Notes: a model not told the origin generated them from the letters alone. Positions 8,751 to 18,158 are shown, counted from the first letter of the stretch. The stretch is 59,894 nt of DNA from an uncultured Sphingosinicella sp. (GCF_902806315.1 NZ_CADCWD010000058.1:1-59894), one strand, 5' to 3'. Translations and numbers: made by a program.

Positions 8751-9905
8751 CTACTCGCAGCCCGCTTTGCCTCCACTTGCGCCGTAACGCGCGCGGAAGC
8801 CGGACGCGAAGGCCGCCAGCCTGCTCTCTTCGATTGCGGTACGAAGCCCCTGCATGAGCTGCTGGTAGAAGTGGATGTTGTGCTCGGTCATAAGCATCGC
8901 GCCCAGTATCTCACCCGAGCGGATGAGGTGGTGAAGATAGGCGCGGCTCCAGGTGGCGCAGACCGGGCAGGTGCAGCCGGGGTCCAGCGGGCCCTGATCC
9001 TCGTTGAACCTGGCATTCTTGAGGTTGATCGGTCCCGCCGAGGTGAAAGCCTGGCCCGTCCGCCCTGACCGCGTCGGAAGCACGCAGTCGAACATGTCGA
9101 TGCCCCGTTCGACCGCGCCGACGATGTCGTCGGGCTTGCCCACGCCCATCAGATAGCGTGGCCGGTCCTCGGGAAGCATCGGAGCTGCGAAATCGAGCAC
9201 GCGGAAAGTCTCAGCTTGGCCTTCGCCGACTGCCAGCCCTCCGACCGCATAGCCGTCGAAGCGGATGTCGATCAGCTTTCCGGCTGAGATGCCGCGCAGC
9301 TCCTGGTCGAGCGCGCCCTGCTGAATGCCGAACTGCGCCGCCACTTGCGCATGATCGCCGCCGGCAAGGAATGCGTCGCGAGAGCGGCGGGCCCAGCGCA
9401 TCGAGCGCTCCATGGCCTCCGCCTGCACGTCGCGGGTCGAGGTCGTCGGGACAAGCTCATCGAAAGCCATAACGATGTCGGAGCCGAGCAGGCGCTGTAT
9501 CTCGGTCGAGCGCTCCGGACTGATCATGTGTTTGGTGCCGTCGAGGTGCGAAGCAAAGGAGACCCCCTCCTCACTTCGCTTGGTGAGCTCGGACAAGCTC
9601 ATCACCTGGTAACCGCCGCTGTCGGTGAGGATCGGCCGGTCCCAACCCATGAACCTGTGCAACCCCCCGAGCCGAGCGACGCGCTCCGCGCCAGGCCGGA
9701 GCATCAGATGATAGGTGTTGCCAAGGATGATGTCGGCGCCCGCCGCGCGCACGTCCGAAGGCTTCATCGCCTTCACCGTCGCTGCGGTGCCGACCGGCAT
9801 GAAGGCGGGCGTGCGGATGTCGCCGCGCTTCATCGAGATCAGGCCGGTGCGGGCGCGGCCGTCTGTGGCTGAAACCTGGAACGAGAAGCGGGGACGCTCG
9901 GACAT
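8751..9905 (-). CDS. tgt: tRNA-guanine transglycosylase
   Basis: This 384-residue enzyme swaps guanine 34 for the queuine precursor preQ1 in tRNAs with GUN anticodons. Key residues are visible: D95 in [12 protein letters not shown], the nucleophile D273 in FDCVLPTR, and the zinc site C311-x-C313-x2-C316 plus H342. Length matches the bacterial family. It lies 18 bases downstream of queA, which acts next in the queuosine pathway, so the two form a functional pair. Confidence 0.97.
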   Translation of the reverse strand: MSERPRFSFQVSATDGRARTGLISMKRGDIRTPAFMPVGTAATVKAMKPSDVRAAGADIILGNTYHLMLRPGAERVARLGGLHRFMGWDRPILTDSGGYQVMSLSELTKRSEEGVSFASHLDGTKHMISPERSTEIQRLLGSDIVMAFDELVPTTSTRDVQAEAMERSMRWARRSRDAFLAGGDHAQVAAQFGIQQGALDQELRGISAGKLIDIRFDGYAVGGLAVGEGQAETFRVLDFAAPMLPEDRPRYLMGVGKPDDIVGAVERGIDMFDCVLPTRSGRTGQAFTSAGPINLKNARFNEDQGPLDPGCTCPVCATWSRAYLHHLIRSGEILGAMLMTEHNIHFYQQLMQGLRTAIEESRLAAFASGFRARYGASGGKAGCE

Positions 9906-9923
9906 GCGGCCGCTCCCTATCGG

Positions 9924-10952
9924 CTAGGCTGGCAGAAGCAAACTCGCATCGCCGTAGGAGTAGAAGCGGTAGCCCTCCCGGATCGCATGAGCATAGGCCG
10001 CCTGCATCGGCTCGCGCCCCATCAGTGCGGAGACCAGCATGAACAAGGTCGAGCGGGGGAGGTGGAAGTTGGTGAGCAGGCCATCCACCGCGCGAAAACG
10101 ATAGCCGGGCGTGATGAAGATGGCGGTGTCGCCTTCGAAGGGCTGGATCGTGCCGCTCTCGTCCGCGGCGCTCTCCAGGAGTCGCAAGGACGTCGTGCCG
10201 ACGGGGATGATGCGGCCGCCGTTCGCCCGCACCGCATTCAGGCGTTCGGCGGTGGCAGCGTCGATGCGGCCCGACTCGCTGTGCATGCGGTGCTCGTCGG
10301 TATCCTCCACCTTGACCGGAACGAAGGTGCCCGCGCCCACGTGCAATGTCAGCGTCTCGTGAGCGACACCCGCCGCGCGGAGGCTTTCCATCAGCTCAGG
10401 CGTGAAATGCAGCGCGGCGGTGGGCGCGGCGACGGCGCCTTTCTTCGTCGCGAACATCGTCTGGTAGTCGCTCGCATCCTGCTCGTCGGCGGCGCGCTTG
10501 CCGGCAATATAGGGAGGAAGCGGCATGCGTCCCGCCCGTTCCAGAAGGAGCTCGACAGGCTCATCGCCCGCGAACGTGAGGAGCATGCTTCCATCCTCGG
10601 CGCGTTCGCTCGCGCGCGCAGCAACACCGCTGCCGAAGTCGATCAAGTCGCCGTCGCGGACTCGCTTGGCGTTGCGGATGAAGCCCCGCCAGGCGCGCAG
10701 GGCCTCTCGCTTGTGAAGCGTAGCGCCGATCCTGGCGTCTCCACGCCTCCCCTCCAACTGCGCCGGGATGACACGCGTGTCGTTGAAGACGAGCGTGTCG
10801 CCCGCACGGAGCAAGCTCGGAAGATCGGAGACGAGGCGGTCCGACAGCCGTTCTCCATGAACCAGCAGCAGACGCGCGCTATCGCGCGGGACTGCCGGCC
10901 TCAGCGCAATGCGTTCGCTCGGCAGCTCAAAGTCGAACAGGTCGACGCGCAC
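9924..10952 (-). CDS. queA: tRNA preQ1(34) S-adenosylmethionine ribosyltransferase-isomerase
   Basis: This 342-residue protein begins [20 protein letters not shown], the hallmark start of QueA, and contains [14 protein letters not shown] and the C-terminal [18 protein letters not shown]. It transfers the ribosyl group of SAM to preQ1 in tRNA to make epoxyqueuosine. It lies nine bases after the cyclophilin gene and just before tgt. Confidence 0.97.
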   Translation of the reverse strand: MRVDLFDFELPSERIALRPAVPRDSARLLLVHGERLSDRLVSDLPSLLRAGDTLVFNDTRVIPAQLEGRRGDARIGATLHKREALRAWRGFIRNAKRVRDGDLIDFGSGVAARASERAEDGSMLLTFAGDEPVELLLERAGRMPLPPYIAGKRAADEQDASDYQTMFATKKGAVAAPTAALHFTPELMESLRAAGVAHETLTLHVGAGTFVPVKVEDTDEHRMHSESGRIDAATAERLNAVRANGGRIIPVGTTSLRLLESAADESGTIQPFEGDTAIFITPGYRFRAVDGLLTNFHLPRSTLFMLVSALMGREPMQAAYAHAIREGYRFYSYGDASLLLPA

Positions 10953-10961
10953 GGCGCCGGC

Positions 10962-11669
10962 TTATTGCTGGGTCGGAGCAGTCCCGGCCGGGGCGGTGCC
11001 GATAGACGCCGCCACCGGAGCGGACTGGCGCTGCATCATCGCAGCCACTTCGGCAGGGCCCGGCGGCGCGACATTATCGGCGCCGATCGAGGCGCGCAGC
11101 ACGCGCGAGGGAGATGCGGGCGGCTCGCCCCGCTCGATCGCGTCCACATATTGCATGCCGCTGACAACCCGGCCGAACACGCTGTACTTTGAGTCCAGCG
11201 AGAAGCGCGGCGAAAAGACGATGAAGAACTGGCTGTTCGCGCTGTTTGGCTCGCCCGCGCGGGCAGCCGAGACGGCGCCACGCACGTGCGGGAGCGTATT
11301 GAACTCGGCCGCCAGGTCGGGAAGGGGCGAGCCGCCGGTGCCGGTTGCCGTCGGGTCCCCGGTCTGGGCCATGAAGCCCTCGATCACCCGGTGAAAGACG
11401 ACGCCATTGTAGAAGCCCTGCCGCGCGAGCGTCTTGATACGCTCCACGTGAGCGGGAGCCACATCCGGACGGAGCTGGATGCTGACTCGACCGCCGGTGG
11501 AGAGATCGAGGTGTAGGGTGTTCTCGGGATCGAGCGCCGGCACCTCCAACGGCGCCGTCTTGACGACGGGCGTGGCTGGCTCCGCAGGAGTGGCTTGTGT
11601 CGTCTGCGCGCCGACCGAGCTTGCGAGCAGCGCCCCCGCGCCGAGGGCGAACAAAGATTTCAGACGCAT
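10962..11669 (-). CDS. Exported cyclophilin-type peptidyl-prolyl isomerase
   Basis: This 235-residue protein has a signal peptide (MRLKSLFALGAGALLASSVGA, cleavage about 21). A linker and a cyclophilin domain follow at about 50-205 with VFHRVIEGFMAQTGDPTATGTGG and NSANSQFFIVFSPRFSLDSKYSVFGRV. In the family, the Arg of FHRV and the QFFI strand line the proline site. It should help fold periplasmic proteins. An Ala/Pro-rich tail follows (IGTAPAGTAPTQQ). It precedes queA by nine bases. Confidence 0.93.
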   Translation of the reverse strand: MRLKSLFALGAGALLASSVGAQTTQATPAEPATPVVKTAPLEVPALDPENTLHLDLSTGGRVSIQLRPDVAPAHVERIKTLARQGFYNGVVFHRVIEGFMAQTGDPTATGTGGSPLPDLAAEFNTLPHVRGAVSAARAGEPNSANSQFFIVFSPRFSLDSKYSVFGRVVSGMQYVDAIERGEPPASPSRVLRASIGADNVAPPGPAEVAAMMQRQSAPVAASIGTAPAGTAPTQQ

Positions 11670-11744
11670 AGGACCCCTACCCAGAATTCTAGAATGTTAA
11701 CGAATATAACCCGGTCGGGAGCTAAAGCCCAGAGGCTGAACGCT

Positions 11745-12245
11745 TCATGAGCCTTTGCGGCCGATCTGGTCGACGCGGCGGCGGACATCCTCCGCCACGG
11801 CAGCCGACACGAACTTCTGAATCTCGCCCCCGTAGATCGCGATCTCCTTCACGAGCCGCGAGGCGATCGGCTGGAGCGAAACGTCGGCCATCAGGAAGAC
11901 CGTTTCGATGCGGTCGTTGAGCTGCTGGTTCATGCCGGCCATCTGATATTCGTATTCGAAATCCGCGACGGCCCTCAGGCCGCGGATGATGATCGAAGCG
12001 CTCTCGCGAGTGGCGAAGTCCATCAGCAGCGAATCGAAGCTGACGACCATGATGTCGCCCGAAAGCCCTTCGATCTCCCGCCGAACCATAGCCATGCGTT
12101 CGTCGACGCTGAACATGGGCGACTTGGAGGGATTGGTGGTGACGCCGATGACCAGCCGGTCGACAAGCTTCGCGCCGCGGCGGATGATGTCCATGTGGCC
12201 GAGGGTGACGGGATCGAAGGTGCCGGGGTAAACGCCTGTGCGCAG
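11745..12245 (-). CDS. coaD: Pantetheine-phosphate adenylyltransferase (apparent CTG start)
   Basis: This 166-residue enzyme makes dephospho-CoA from 4'-phosphopantetheine and ATP. The N-terminus must include RTGVYPGTFDPVTLGH, which holds the T/HxGH nucleotidyl-transferase site, but the first in-frame ATG is at 12194, after that motif. In frame upstream of the motif there is a CTG at 12245, with GGAGG at 12255-12251 five bases before it. The only other upstream codons before the ispA stop TGA (12260-12258) are CAG GAG GCA GCC. So CTG is the best start. A later IIIRGLRAVADFEYEYQM motif confirms CoaD. It follows ispA closely. Confidence 0.9.
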   Translation of the reverse strand: MRTGVYPGTFDPVTLGHMDIIRRGAKLVDRLVIGVTTNPSKSPMFSVDERMAMVRREIEGLSGDIMVVSFDSLLMDFATRESASIIIRGLRAVADFEYEYQMAGMNQQLNDRIETVFLMADVSLQPIASRLVKEIAIYGGEIQKFVSAAVAEDVRRRVDQIGRKGS

Positions 12246-12257
12246 GGCTGCCTCCTG

Positions 12258-13160
12258 TCAGTGATCGCGTTCAACGGCGAAGCGGGCGACCGCGCGCAGC
12301 AAATCCGCTTCGGCTCCGAAGCTGTGGAGATGCTGGATGGCTTGGTCGACGAGCAGGTTGGCCTGCTGCCTCGCGCGGTCGGCGCCGAGAAGCGACACGA
12401 AGGTCTCCTTGCCCTTGCCCACATCCTTGCCGACGCGCTTGCCGGTCTTTGCCTCCTCGCCCTCTGCATCGAGAAGGTCGTCGGCGATCTGAAACGCCAG
12501 CCCCACATCGCGGGCATAGCCGCGCAAGGGTCTGCGGCCATCTGCGTGAATGCGGCCCATGATGCCGCCAGCCTCCAGGCAAAAGCCGATGAGTGCGCCG
12601 GTCTTGAGCTGCTGCAGACGTGTTACGGCCGAAAGATCGAGCGAGGTCCGCTCCGCCATCAGGTCCATCATCTGGCCTCCGGCCATGCCCGAAGGACCGG
12701 AGGCGCGGGCCAGCTCCGCGATCAGCTCTGCGCGAACGAACGGATCCTCATGCGTCGCCTCGTCCGCCAGCACTTCGAAGGCGAGCGCGTGGAGCGAATC
12801 TCCCGCCAGCACGGCCGTGCATTCGTCGAACGCCTTGTGGAGCGTGGGCTTGCCACGGCGAAGGTCGTCGTCGTCCATGCAAGGTAGATCGTCATGAACG
12901 AGCGAATAAACGTGGATGCACTCGACCGCGAGCCCGACCCGCAACGCACGCACGCGATCGACGTGGAAGAGCGAGCAGGCCGCGACAACGAGCAAGGGCC
13001 GCATGCGCTTCCCGCCGCCGATCGAGGCGTACCGCATCGCCTCGTAGAGCTGCGCGCGCGGATCGGGCGGGACCGGCAGGAGCGCATCGAACAGCGCGTC
13101 GACCTCGCTCGCAATCTGCTCGAGCGCCGCGGTCAGCCTGATTGACGCGCCGCCGTCCAC
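12258..13160 (-). CDS. ispA: Farnesyl/geranylgeranyl diphosphate synthase
   Basis: This polyprenyl synthase of about 300 residues condenses IPP with allylic diphosphates. It shows GGGKRMRP, the first Asp-rich motif in HDDLPCMDDDDLRRG, GQMMDL, KTG and the second Asp-rich motif QIADDLLD. It should supply farnesyl or geranylgeranyl diphosphate for quinones, carotenoids and undecaprenyl lipids. I chose GTG 13160, just after the xseB stop; an in-frame TTG at 13178 would overlap xseB and has no ribosome-binding site. xseB-ispA is a common bacterial pair (in E. coli followed by dxs, which is absent here). Confidence 0.93.
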   Translation of the reverse strand: MDGGASIRLTAALEQIASEVDALFDALLPVPPDPRAQLYEAMRYASIGGGKRMRPLLVVAACSLFHVDRVRALRVGLAVECIHVYSLVHDDLPCMDDDDLRRGKPTLHKAFDECTAVLAGDSLHALAFEVLADEATHEDPFVRAELIAELARASGPSGMAGGQMMDLMAERTSLDLSAVTRLQQLKTGALIGFCLEAGGIMGRIHADGRRPLRGYARDVGLAFQIADDLLDAEGEEAKTGKRVGKDVGKGKETFVSLLGADRARQQANLLVDQAIQHLHSFGAEADLLRAVARFAVERDH

Positions 13161-13164
13161 GCGG

Positions 13165-13413
13165 TCAGCCTGCGTCAAAGGGCGCCGTGCCGCTCGGGCT
13201 CCCGTCGCGGCCGAACTGGATGCGCTCGATCCGCGCTTGCGCCGCCTGCAGCCGCGCCTCGCATTGCTGCTTCAGCCGGTCGCCCTCGGAGTAGAGGTCG
13301 ATCGACTCATCGAGCGAGGCTTCGCCGCTCTCAAGCTTGCGCACGATCTCCTCCAGCCGCTTCAGGGCCGCTTCGAAGGAGAGCTGCTGGATGGCATCCG
13401 CCTGATCTGACAT
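13165..13413 (-). CDS. xseB: Exodeoxyribonuclease VII small subunit
   Basis: This 82-residue protein, from [20 protein letters not shown], is the small subunit of exonuclease VII. The family signature is present: [25 protein letters not shown] followed by a long helix [17 protein letters not shown]. It binds many copies to the XseA large subunit, which is not in the window. The short tail [10 protein letters not shown] is variable in the family. It is followed directly by ispA. Confidence 0.95.
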   Translation of the reverse strand: MSDQADAIQQLSFEAALKRLEEIVRKLESGEASLDESIDLYSEGDRLKQQCEARLQAAQARIERIQFGRDGSPSGTAPFDAG

Positions 13414-13445
13414 GAGCCAAGCTTTGGCGGCGGCAGGTGCGAGGG

Positions 13446-14627
13446 TCAAGCCGAGCCGGCTTGGCTGAACCAGTGAACGCCATCGCGAACATCGCGCGCG
13501 GCCCTTCCCGTCACTTCAAGGTGCCTCAGATGCGCCATGGCTTCGCCGGTTGCCAGACCAAGGCTGTTGTCGTCGATCTTGCGGCCGAACAGGACGGGGA
13601 AGCAGTCCACGGCCCGTTGCGGCTCGGCGAGGCGCTCGTGGAGCGCGTCGAGCCGGTCCCGGTGCCCCGCATCCAGCGCATCCAGGCGCGCGTGAAGGCC
13701 GGTGAAGGGATCGCCATGCGAAGGAAGCACGAGCAGCGTGTCGGGCAAAGTGCGAAGCTTCGCGATCGAGGAGAGCCAGTCGCCGAGCGGGTCGCCTTCG
13801 GGTTCGCTAAGGCTGAGCGATATGTTCGAGGTGATACGCGGCAGCACCTGATCGCCCGCGATCATCAGGCCGCCCGCTTCATCGATCAGGCAGGCATGTT
13901 CGGGCGAGTGGCCGTTGCCAGTGAATATCCGCCACGAACGATCGCCGATCCGGAGCACGTCGCCTTCACGGATGCGGACGAAGCTCACGGGCACCGGACT
14001 CACCATGGCGAAGAATCGCCCCCAGCCCTTCGCCCGTTCGGCCTCGATCCGCTCCTCGGGCCAGCCGGCCGCGCGCCAATAGGCGACGGCCTCGGCGGGC
14101 GGCGCCTCGCGAACGTCCGCGGTCAGCATCCGGGCGAACAGCCATTCCTCGCGAGTCATCAGCAGCGGCGACGCGAACCGGGAAGTGAGCCAGCCGGCCA
14201 GGCCCAAATGGTCGGGGTGAAAATGCGTAACGATGACGCGGCTGATGCGGCGTCCGGCCAGCGCAGTGGCGAGCAGGGTGTCCCATGCTTCCCTGCACGG
14301 CGGGATGTCGAGGCCCGTGTCCACGACCGCCCCGTCCTGACCGTCGTCGAGCAGCCAGACGTTCACATGCTTGAGCGAACCCGGGACCGGCAGGCGAGCC
14401 CAGCCGATGCCGGGCGCGACCTCGATCCGCTCGCCCGCTTCAGGCGCGCGGCGGCCGAACGGGTAGGTCAGGCCCTTATGGGCATAAGGCTGATCGGCAC
14501 TCCCCTCCTCCTCACGAGGGGAGGAGCCACGGGGAGTGCTGCGATCCAAATCAGCTCTTGAAGGGATCGACAAAGCCGCGGTCGACCGGCACGGGCTCGC
14601 CCGACGCGCCTGCCAACTCGGTGGCAT
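13446..14627 (-). CDS. MBL-fold metallo-hydrolase (start unresolved)
   Basis: The conserved part starts near LTYPFGRR (about 14479) and contains the metallo-beta-lactamase motif THFHPDHLG, an aspartate in [23 protein letters not shown] and PSHGDPF, so this is a two-metal hydrolase of the glyoxalase II-like superfamily. The substrate is unknown. The start is odd: no ATG, GTG or TTG lies in frame between the trcR stop (14551) and the conserved region. The nearest in-frame ATG is 14627, inside trcR. The stretch in between is filled by a palindrome (14497-14539), which may have replaced the original start. xseB follows 32 bases downstream. Confidence 0.75.
   Translation of the reverse strand: MPPSWQARRASPCRSTAALSIPSRADLDRSTPRGSSPREEEGSADQPYAHKGLTYPFGRRAPEAGERIEVAPGIGWARLPVPGSLKHVNVWLLDDGQDGAVVDTGLDIPPCREAWDTLLATALAGRRISRVIVTHFHPDHLGLAGWLTSRFASPLLMTREEWLFARMLTADVREAPPAEAVAYWRAAGWPEERIEAERAKGWGRFFAMVSPVPVSFVRIREGDVLRIGDRSWRIFTGNGHSPEHACLIDEAGGLMIAGDQVLPRITSNISLSLSEPEGDPLGDWLSSIAKLRTLPDTLLVLPSHGDPFTGLHARLDALDAGHRDRLDALHERLAEPQRAVDCFPVLFGRKIDDNSLGLATGEAMAHLRHLEVTGRAARDVRDGVHWFSQAGSA
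14497..14539. repeat. REP-like palindromic element
   Basis: GCACTCCCC (14497-14505) and GGGGAGTGC (14531-14539) are exact inverted repeats. Inside lies a second, alternative pairing CTCCCCTC/GAGGGGAG. The shape resembles the short CTCCCCT-rich palindromes dispersed in sphingomonad genomes. It sits between trcR and the MBL gene and lies within the only frame that could extend the MBL protein upstream. Confidence 0.55.
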
Positions 14628-15249
14628 GAGCGGCTTCGGCCTGGCGGGCGGCGGCCTCGCGCTGGGCACGCAGTTCCTCGATCAGCGCCTCGCGATCGCC
14701 GGCGAAGCGCGTGTCCTGCGGCGCTTCGATGCCCGCCGCCTTGGCCGCCTTGGCGACGAGCGCGTCCAGCTCGCGCTGCGAACAGAGGCCGAGCGTGACC
14801 GGGTCCTTGGGCTGGATGTTGGCGATGTTCCAATGGCTGCGGTCGCGGATTGCGGCGATGGTGGTGCGCGTGGTGCCGATCAGCTTGCCGATCTGCCCGT
14901 CGGAAATCTCCGGGTGATTGCGGATGATCCAGGCGATGCCGTCCGGCTTGTCCTGGCGCTTGGAAACCGGCGTGTAGCGCGGCCCCTTGGTGCGGCGCAC
15001 CTGGTCCGGCTCCTTGAACATGTGCAGCCGATAGTCGGGATCGTCCTGGCCGCGGTTGATCTCCTCCTGCGTCAGCTCGCCGGCGCGGATCGGGTCGCGA
15101 CCGGTCAGCTTGGTCGCGGCAGTATCGTCGGCGATCGCCTGCACTTCGAGGATGTGGAGCCCGCAAAAGGCGGCGATCTGCTCGAAGGTGAGCGAGCTGT
15201 TGTCGACCAGCCAGGATGCTGTGGCGTGGGGCATGAGCGGCTGGGCCAC
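14551..15249 (-). CDS. trcR: DUF1013 cell-cycle transcriptional regulator, TrcR
   Basis: This 232-residue protein matches the alphaproteobacteria-specific DUF1013 family, named TrcR in Caulobacter. It opens MAQPLMPHATASWLVDNSSL, then ALTFEQ-type HTH segments (FEQIAAFCGLHILEVQAIAD), a central RLHMFKEPDQVRRTKGPRYTP block and a second HTH (DGQIGKLIGTTRTTIAAIRD). The C-terminal third is a helical, Ala/Glu-rich coiled region. It is thought to act with RNA polymerase in cell-cycle gene control. It stands alone between a terminator upstream and the MBL gene downstream. Confidence 0.9.
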   Translation of the reverse strand: MAQPLMPHATASWLVDNSSLTFEQIAAFCGLHILEVQAIADDTAATKLTGRDPIRAGELTQEEINRGQDDPDYRLHMFKEPDQVRRTKGPRYTPVSKRQDKPDGIAWIIRNHPEISDGQIGKLIGTTRTTIAAIRDRSHWNIANIQPKDPVTLGLCSQRELDALVAKAAKAAGIEAPQDTRFAGDREALIEELRAQREAAARQAEAAHATELAGASGEPVPVDRGFVDPFKS

Positions 15250-15264
15250 TGTGGCGTCTCCAGA

Positions 15265-15296
15265 TAAAATAAGGGCCGCCCCTTACCGGAGCGGCC
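15265..15296 (-). terminator. Terminator of the metallophosphatase-glycosyltransferase operon
   Basis: On the minus strand GGCCGCTCC (15296-15288) pairs with GGGGCGGCC (15282-15274), one G-T wobble, loop GGTAA, followed by a T-rich run (CTTATTTTATC). It follows the glycosyltransferase stop at 15350 and precedes trcR. Confidence 0.75.
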
Positions 15297-15349
15297 GAAG
15301 CGTGTTGGCGATGTAAGCCGCAGTGGCGGTGGAGGCAAGATCGAAACGG

Positions 15350-16369
15350 TCAGGCGGCGGCGCGCCGCTCGACAGGCGAGAGCGCGGACAAGAACTGGCG
15401 CGCACTTTCGGCCCAGCTGAAGCTGCGGGCATAAAGCGAGCAGGCCTGGCGGTCGCATTCCAGAGCGCGGGCGATCGCCCAATCGAGGTCCGGATCCATC
15501 GCGCCGACGCGATCGCGAAGCACATCGACCGGCCCCGGCACCGGATAAGCGGCCACCGGAGTCCCGCAGGCCAGGGCCTCGATCATGACCAGGCCGAAAG
15601 TATCGGTGCGGCTTGGGAATACGAACACGTCTGCACCTACGTAAGCCGAGGCGAGTTCAGCCCCATGGAGCGGACCAAGAAAGAGCGCCTCGGGGTAGAT
15701 TTTCTCCAGCCGGGAAAGCTCCGGCCCACTCCCGACCACCACTTTCGTGCCTTGGGCAGCAGTGCGCAAAAAGGCCTCGATATTCTTCTCGACCGCGACG
15801 CGTCCGACATAAAGTTGGATCGGGCGCGGCAGGGACGCAAACGCTGGATGCGGCGCCGCATCGGGCGAAAAGCAGCCCAGATCCACTCCCCTGCCCCAGT
15901 GTCGGGTGCGGCTGATGCCGTGCGCTTTCAGCGTCCGCTCCATGGTCGGCGTTGATACCAGCACCGCCTCGGCGGGCCCATGAAACCAGCGGATGTAGCG
16001 CCAGAACCAGCTTGCCGGCAGCCGTGTGCGCTTGGCGACATAGTCGGGAAACTGCGTGTGATAGGCGGTGGTGAAGGGGAAGCGGCGCTTAAGGCACCAG
16101 GCGCGTGCAGCGAGACCCAGCGGCCCTTCGGTCGATATGTGGATCGCGTCCGGCGCCGCGGCCTCGATCCGTCCGCCAACCGCGCGGCCAACCGCCAGAG
16201 CCAGACGGATTTCCGGGTAAGTCGGGCATGGCAATGAAGCGAACCGATCGGGCGAGATCAGCTGCACTTCGTGCCCCATCTTCCCAAGTTCGGCATGCAC
16301 CGCCTGCAGCGTGCGCACAACGCCGTTGACCTGTGGAGCCCAGGCGTCCGTGACGATCAGGATGTGCAT
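15350..16369 (-). CDS. Glycosyltransferase family 4 protein
   Basis: This 339-residue GT-B enzyme starts MHILIVTDAWAPQVNGVVRTL, typical of GT4 alpha-mannosyl/glucosyltransferases acting on lipids. The acceptor half ends about 165; the donor half has LYVGRVAVEKNIEAF, VVVGSGPEL, the loop FPSRTDTFGLVMIEALACGTPV with the E-x7-E pair, and a proline-rich PVPGPVDVL. It has no signal or membrane helix. ATG 16369 overlaps the stop of the upstream metallophosphatase by one base. The pairing suggests a role in membrane or envelope glycolipid synthesis, but the sugar and acceptor are unknown. Confidence 0.85.
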   Translation of the reverse strand: MHILIVTDAWAPQVNGVVRTLQAVHAELGKMGHEVQLISPDRFASLPCPTYPEIRLALAVGRAVGGRIEAAAPDAIHISTEGPLGLAARAWCLKRRFPFTTAYHTQFPDYVAKRTRLPASWFWRYIRWFHGPAEAVLVSTPTMERTLKAHGISRTRHWGRGVDLGCFSPDAAPHPAFASLPRPIQLYVGRVAVEKNIEAFLRTAAQGTKVVVGSGPELSRLEKIYPEALFLGPLHGAELASAYVGADVFVFPSRTDTFGLVMIEALACGTPVAAYPVPGPVDVLRDRVGAMDPDLDWAIARALECDRQACSLYARSFSWAESARQFLSALSPVERRAAA

Positions 16370-17262
16370 CAGGCGGCGGCCTGCAGCACGGCATCTTCGG
16401 GCGACCGCGCCGCGATCTCGTCGGCCCAGTGGAGGATCTCCATCCGGCCGTCGAAATGCTCGACTAGCGCCGTGCAGCCCTCCACCCAATCGCCGTCATT
16501 ATAGTAAGTGATGTCGCCATATTGGCGGACCTCCGCGGTGTGGATGTGCCCGCACACCACGCCGGAAACATTCTTCACCCGCGCTTCGTGCGCCACCGCA
16601 TCCTCAAAGCGGGAGATGAACTCGACCGCGTTCTTCACCTTGTGCTTCGCGTGCTTGGACAAAGACCAATATGGCAGGTTGAAGCGGCGGCGGACGGCGT
16701 TCACCACCACGTTCAGCTTCATCAAAAAGCCGTATGCCGCGTCCCCTGCGAAGGCGAGCCACTTGTGCGCCCTCACTACCGTGTCGAACTCGTCGCCGTG
16801 GAGCACAAGCAGGCGTCGTCCATCGGCGGTGGTGTGGATCGCCTTGTTGCGGATCTGCACGCCGCCGAAGTTCATGCCGGCGAACTGACGAAACATCTCG
16901 TCGTGATTTCCGGGGATGTAGACCACCTCGGTGCCGCGCTTGGCGCGCTTCATCAGGCGGCGGACGATCGCATTGTGACGCTCGGGCCAATAATAGCGCT
17001 TCTTCATCCGCCAACCGTCGATGATGTCGCCGACGAGGTAGAGCGTCTCGCTGTCGACATGGTCGAGGAAATCGATCAGCAGCCGGTCGTTGCAGCCGCG
17101 CGTTCCGAGATGCACGTCCGAAATCCAGATGGTTCGGTAGCGGCGTCTCGGGCTCCCTGACGGCCCGACGCTCTTGTCGAGTTTCGAAATGCTTTTCTGG
17201 ACCTTCGCAAGGTCCGCAGAGTCCTGGATTATCTGACCTTCGATACGCGACTGGACCGTCAT
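16369..17262 (-). CDS. Metallophosphatase, UDP-2,3-diacylglucosamine diphosphatase-like (LpxH superfamily)
   Basis: This 297-residue calcineurin-like phosphoesterase has all five metal motifs: ISDVHLG, GDIIDGW, GNHDE, LHGDEFD and CGHIHTAE. The layout resembles LpxH/LpxH2, but the protein is longer than LpxH (about 240) with an extra N-terminal segment to residue 40. It starts at ATG 17262 with GGAGA upstream. It is coupled to a glycosyltransferase, which fits a phospholipid or lipid head-group phosphatase as well as lipid A synthesis. I therefore leave the substrate open. Confidence 0.85.
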   Translation of the reverse strand: MTVQSRIEGQIIQDSADLAKVQKSISKLDKSVGPSGSPRRRYRTIWISDVHLGTRGCNDRLLIDFLDHVDSETLYLVGDIIDGWRMKKRYYWPERHNAIVRRLMKRAKRGTEVVYIPGNHDEMFRQFAGMNFGGVQIRNKAIHTTADGRRLLVLHGDEFDTVVRAHKWLAFAGDAAYGFLMKLNVVVNAVRRRFNLPYWSLSKHAKHKVKNAVEFISRFEDAVAHEARVKNVSGVVCGHIHTAEVRQYGDITYYNDGDWVEGCTALVEHFDGRMEILHWADEIAARSPEDAVLQAAA

Positions 17263-17498
17263 CTGCTGTCTCCCCTGATGGGTTCGACCGACAGTGTATC
17301 GCGTGGCTAGGTGACAGTTCGAATCCGCCAGGCGTGACAGTTCGGTGACGGCGGGAAGTCGCCTCATGCTGCCGCTCCACTGGAAAACCTGGGAGCTGGT
17401 GGAGACTGGTCCGGCAGAGGCCACACCGCGCCGTATAGAGGATGAAACGTCGTTGCCGCGCCTGCGTTGGCCCCTTCGAACAAGACAGGATGCAGATC

Positions 17499-18158
17499 AT
17501 GAACCAGGAGCACGACCAGGCGACCCGCGACGCGAGCGGCAAGGACGCGAACGGAGGCGGCGGCACGATGCGCGGCGGGGTCAAGGACGATCTCGAGGGC
17601 GGTACGACAGGCGCAACGAGCATGACCGGCGGCGACCGTGCCGATGCGGCTACCGGTCAGAGCAGGGGGCTAAGCGACGCCTCGCCGGCGGGAAGGGCCA
17701 GCCCGGCGGGAGACGATATGCGACCGCTGGATGTGGGCAGTGTCGGCGGCAGCCCGGTCGGAGAGAGCGGCGGTGGCGCGCCGACGGGTCCAGGGGGTCA
17801 GGGCTCCTTCGCCTCGGGAACCTACAACGAGCGCGGCAACGTCACGGGGCCGGACAGCCCAGCCGGTGAGGCCGTGAGCCAAGCGGGTGGCAAGGGCCAG
17901 GGCGACGATCTCGCCAATCGACTCGGCGGCGGCGAAAATGCCCGCACTGGCCTCACAGGCGCCGGAGCGGCGAGCGGCGATATGGATGCGGATCGCAGCG
18001 AGGCAACTGGCGCTTCGGTTCGGAATGCGGCCGGAGCGGGCGGGCCCGATGCGGGCAGCCCCGGCGGGATGGGCGGAGTCCGTGCTCAAGGCGGCACCGG
18101 CACCGGCCGGCCACCCGGAGGCGTCAGCCCCCTGCAGAACGAGAGTGGTGGCGACTGA
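17499..18158 (+). CDS. Glycine-rich disordered protein of unknown function
   Basis: This 219-residue protein has no signal peptide or membrane helix. Its composition is dominated by Gly, Ala, Asp, Ser and Pro, with almost no bulky hydrophobics, so it should be intrinsically disordered. Short elements recur: GGG, SPAG, GDD, ATG. It starts at ATG 17499 after an AGGA. A second protein of the same character lies at 45278-45766. I recognise no family; stress-related hydrophilin-type proteins share such composition. A bidirectional terminator follows. Confidence 0.65.
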   Translation: MNQEHDQATRDASGKDANGGGGTMRGGVKDDLEGGTTGATSMTGGDRADAATGQSRGLSDASPAGRASPAGDDMRPLDVGSVGGSPVGESGGGAPTGPGGQGSFASGTYNERGNVTGPDSPAGEAVSQAGGKGQGDDLANRLGGGENARTGLTGAGAASGDMDADRSEATGASVRNAAGAGGPDAGSPGGMGGVRAQGGTGTGRPPGGVSPLQNESGGD

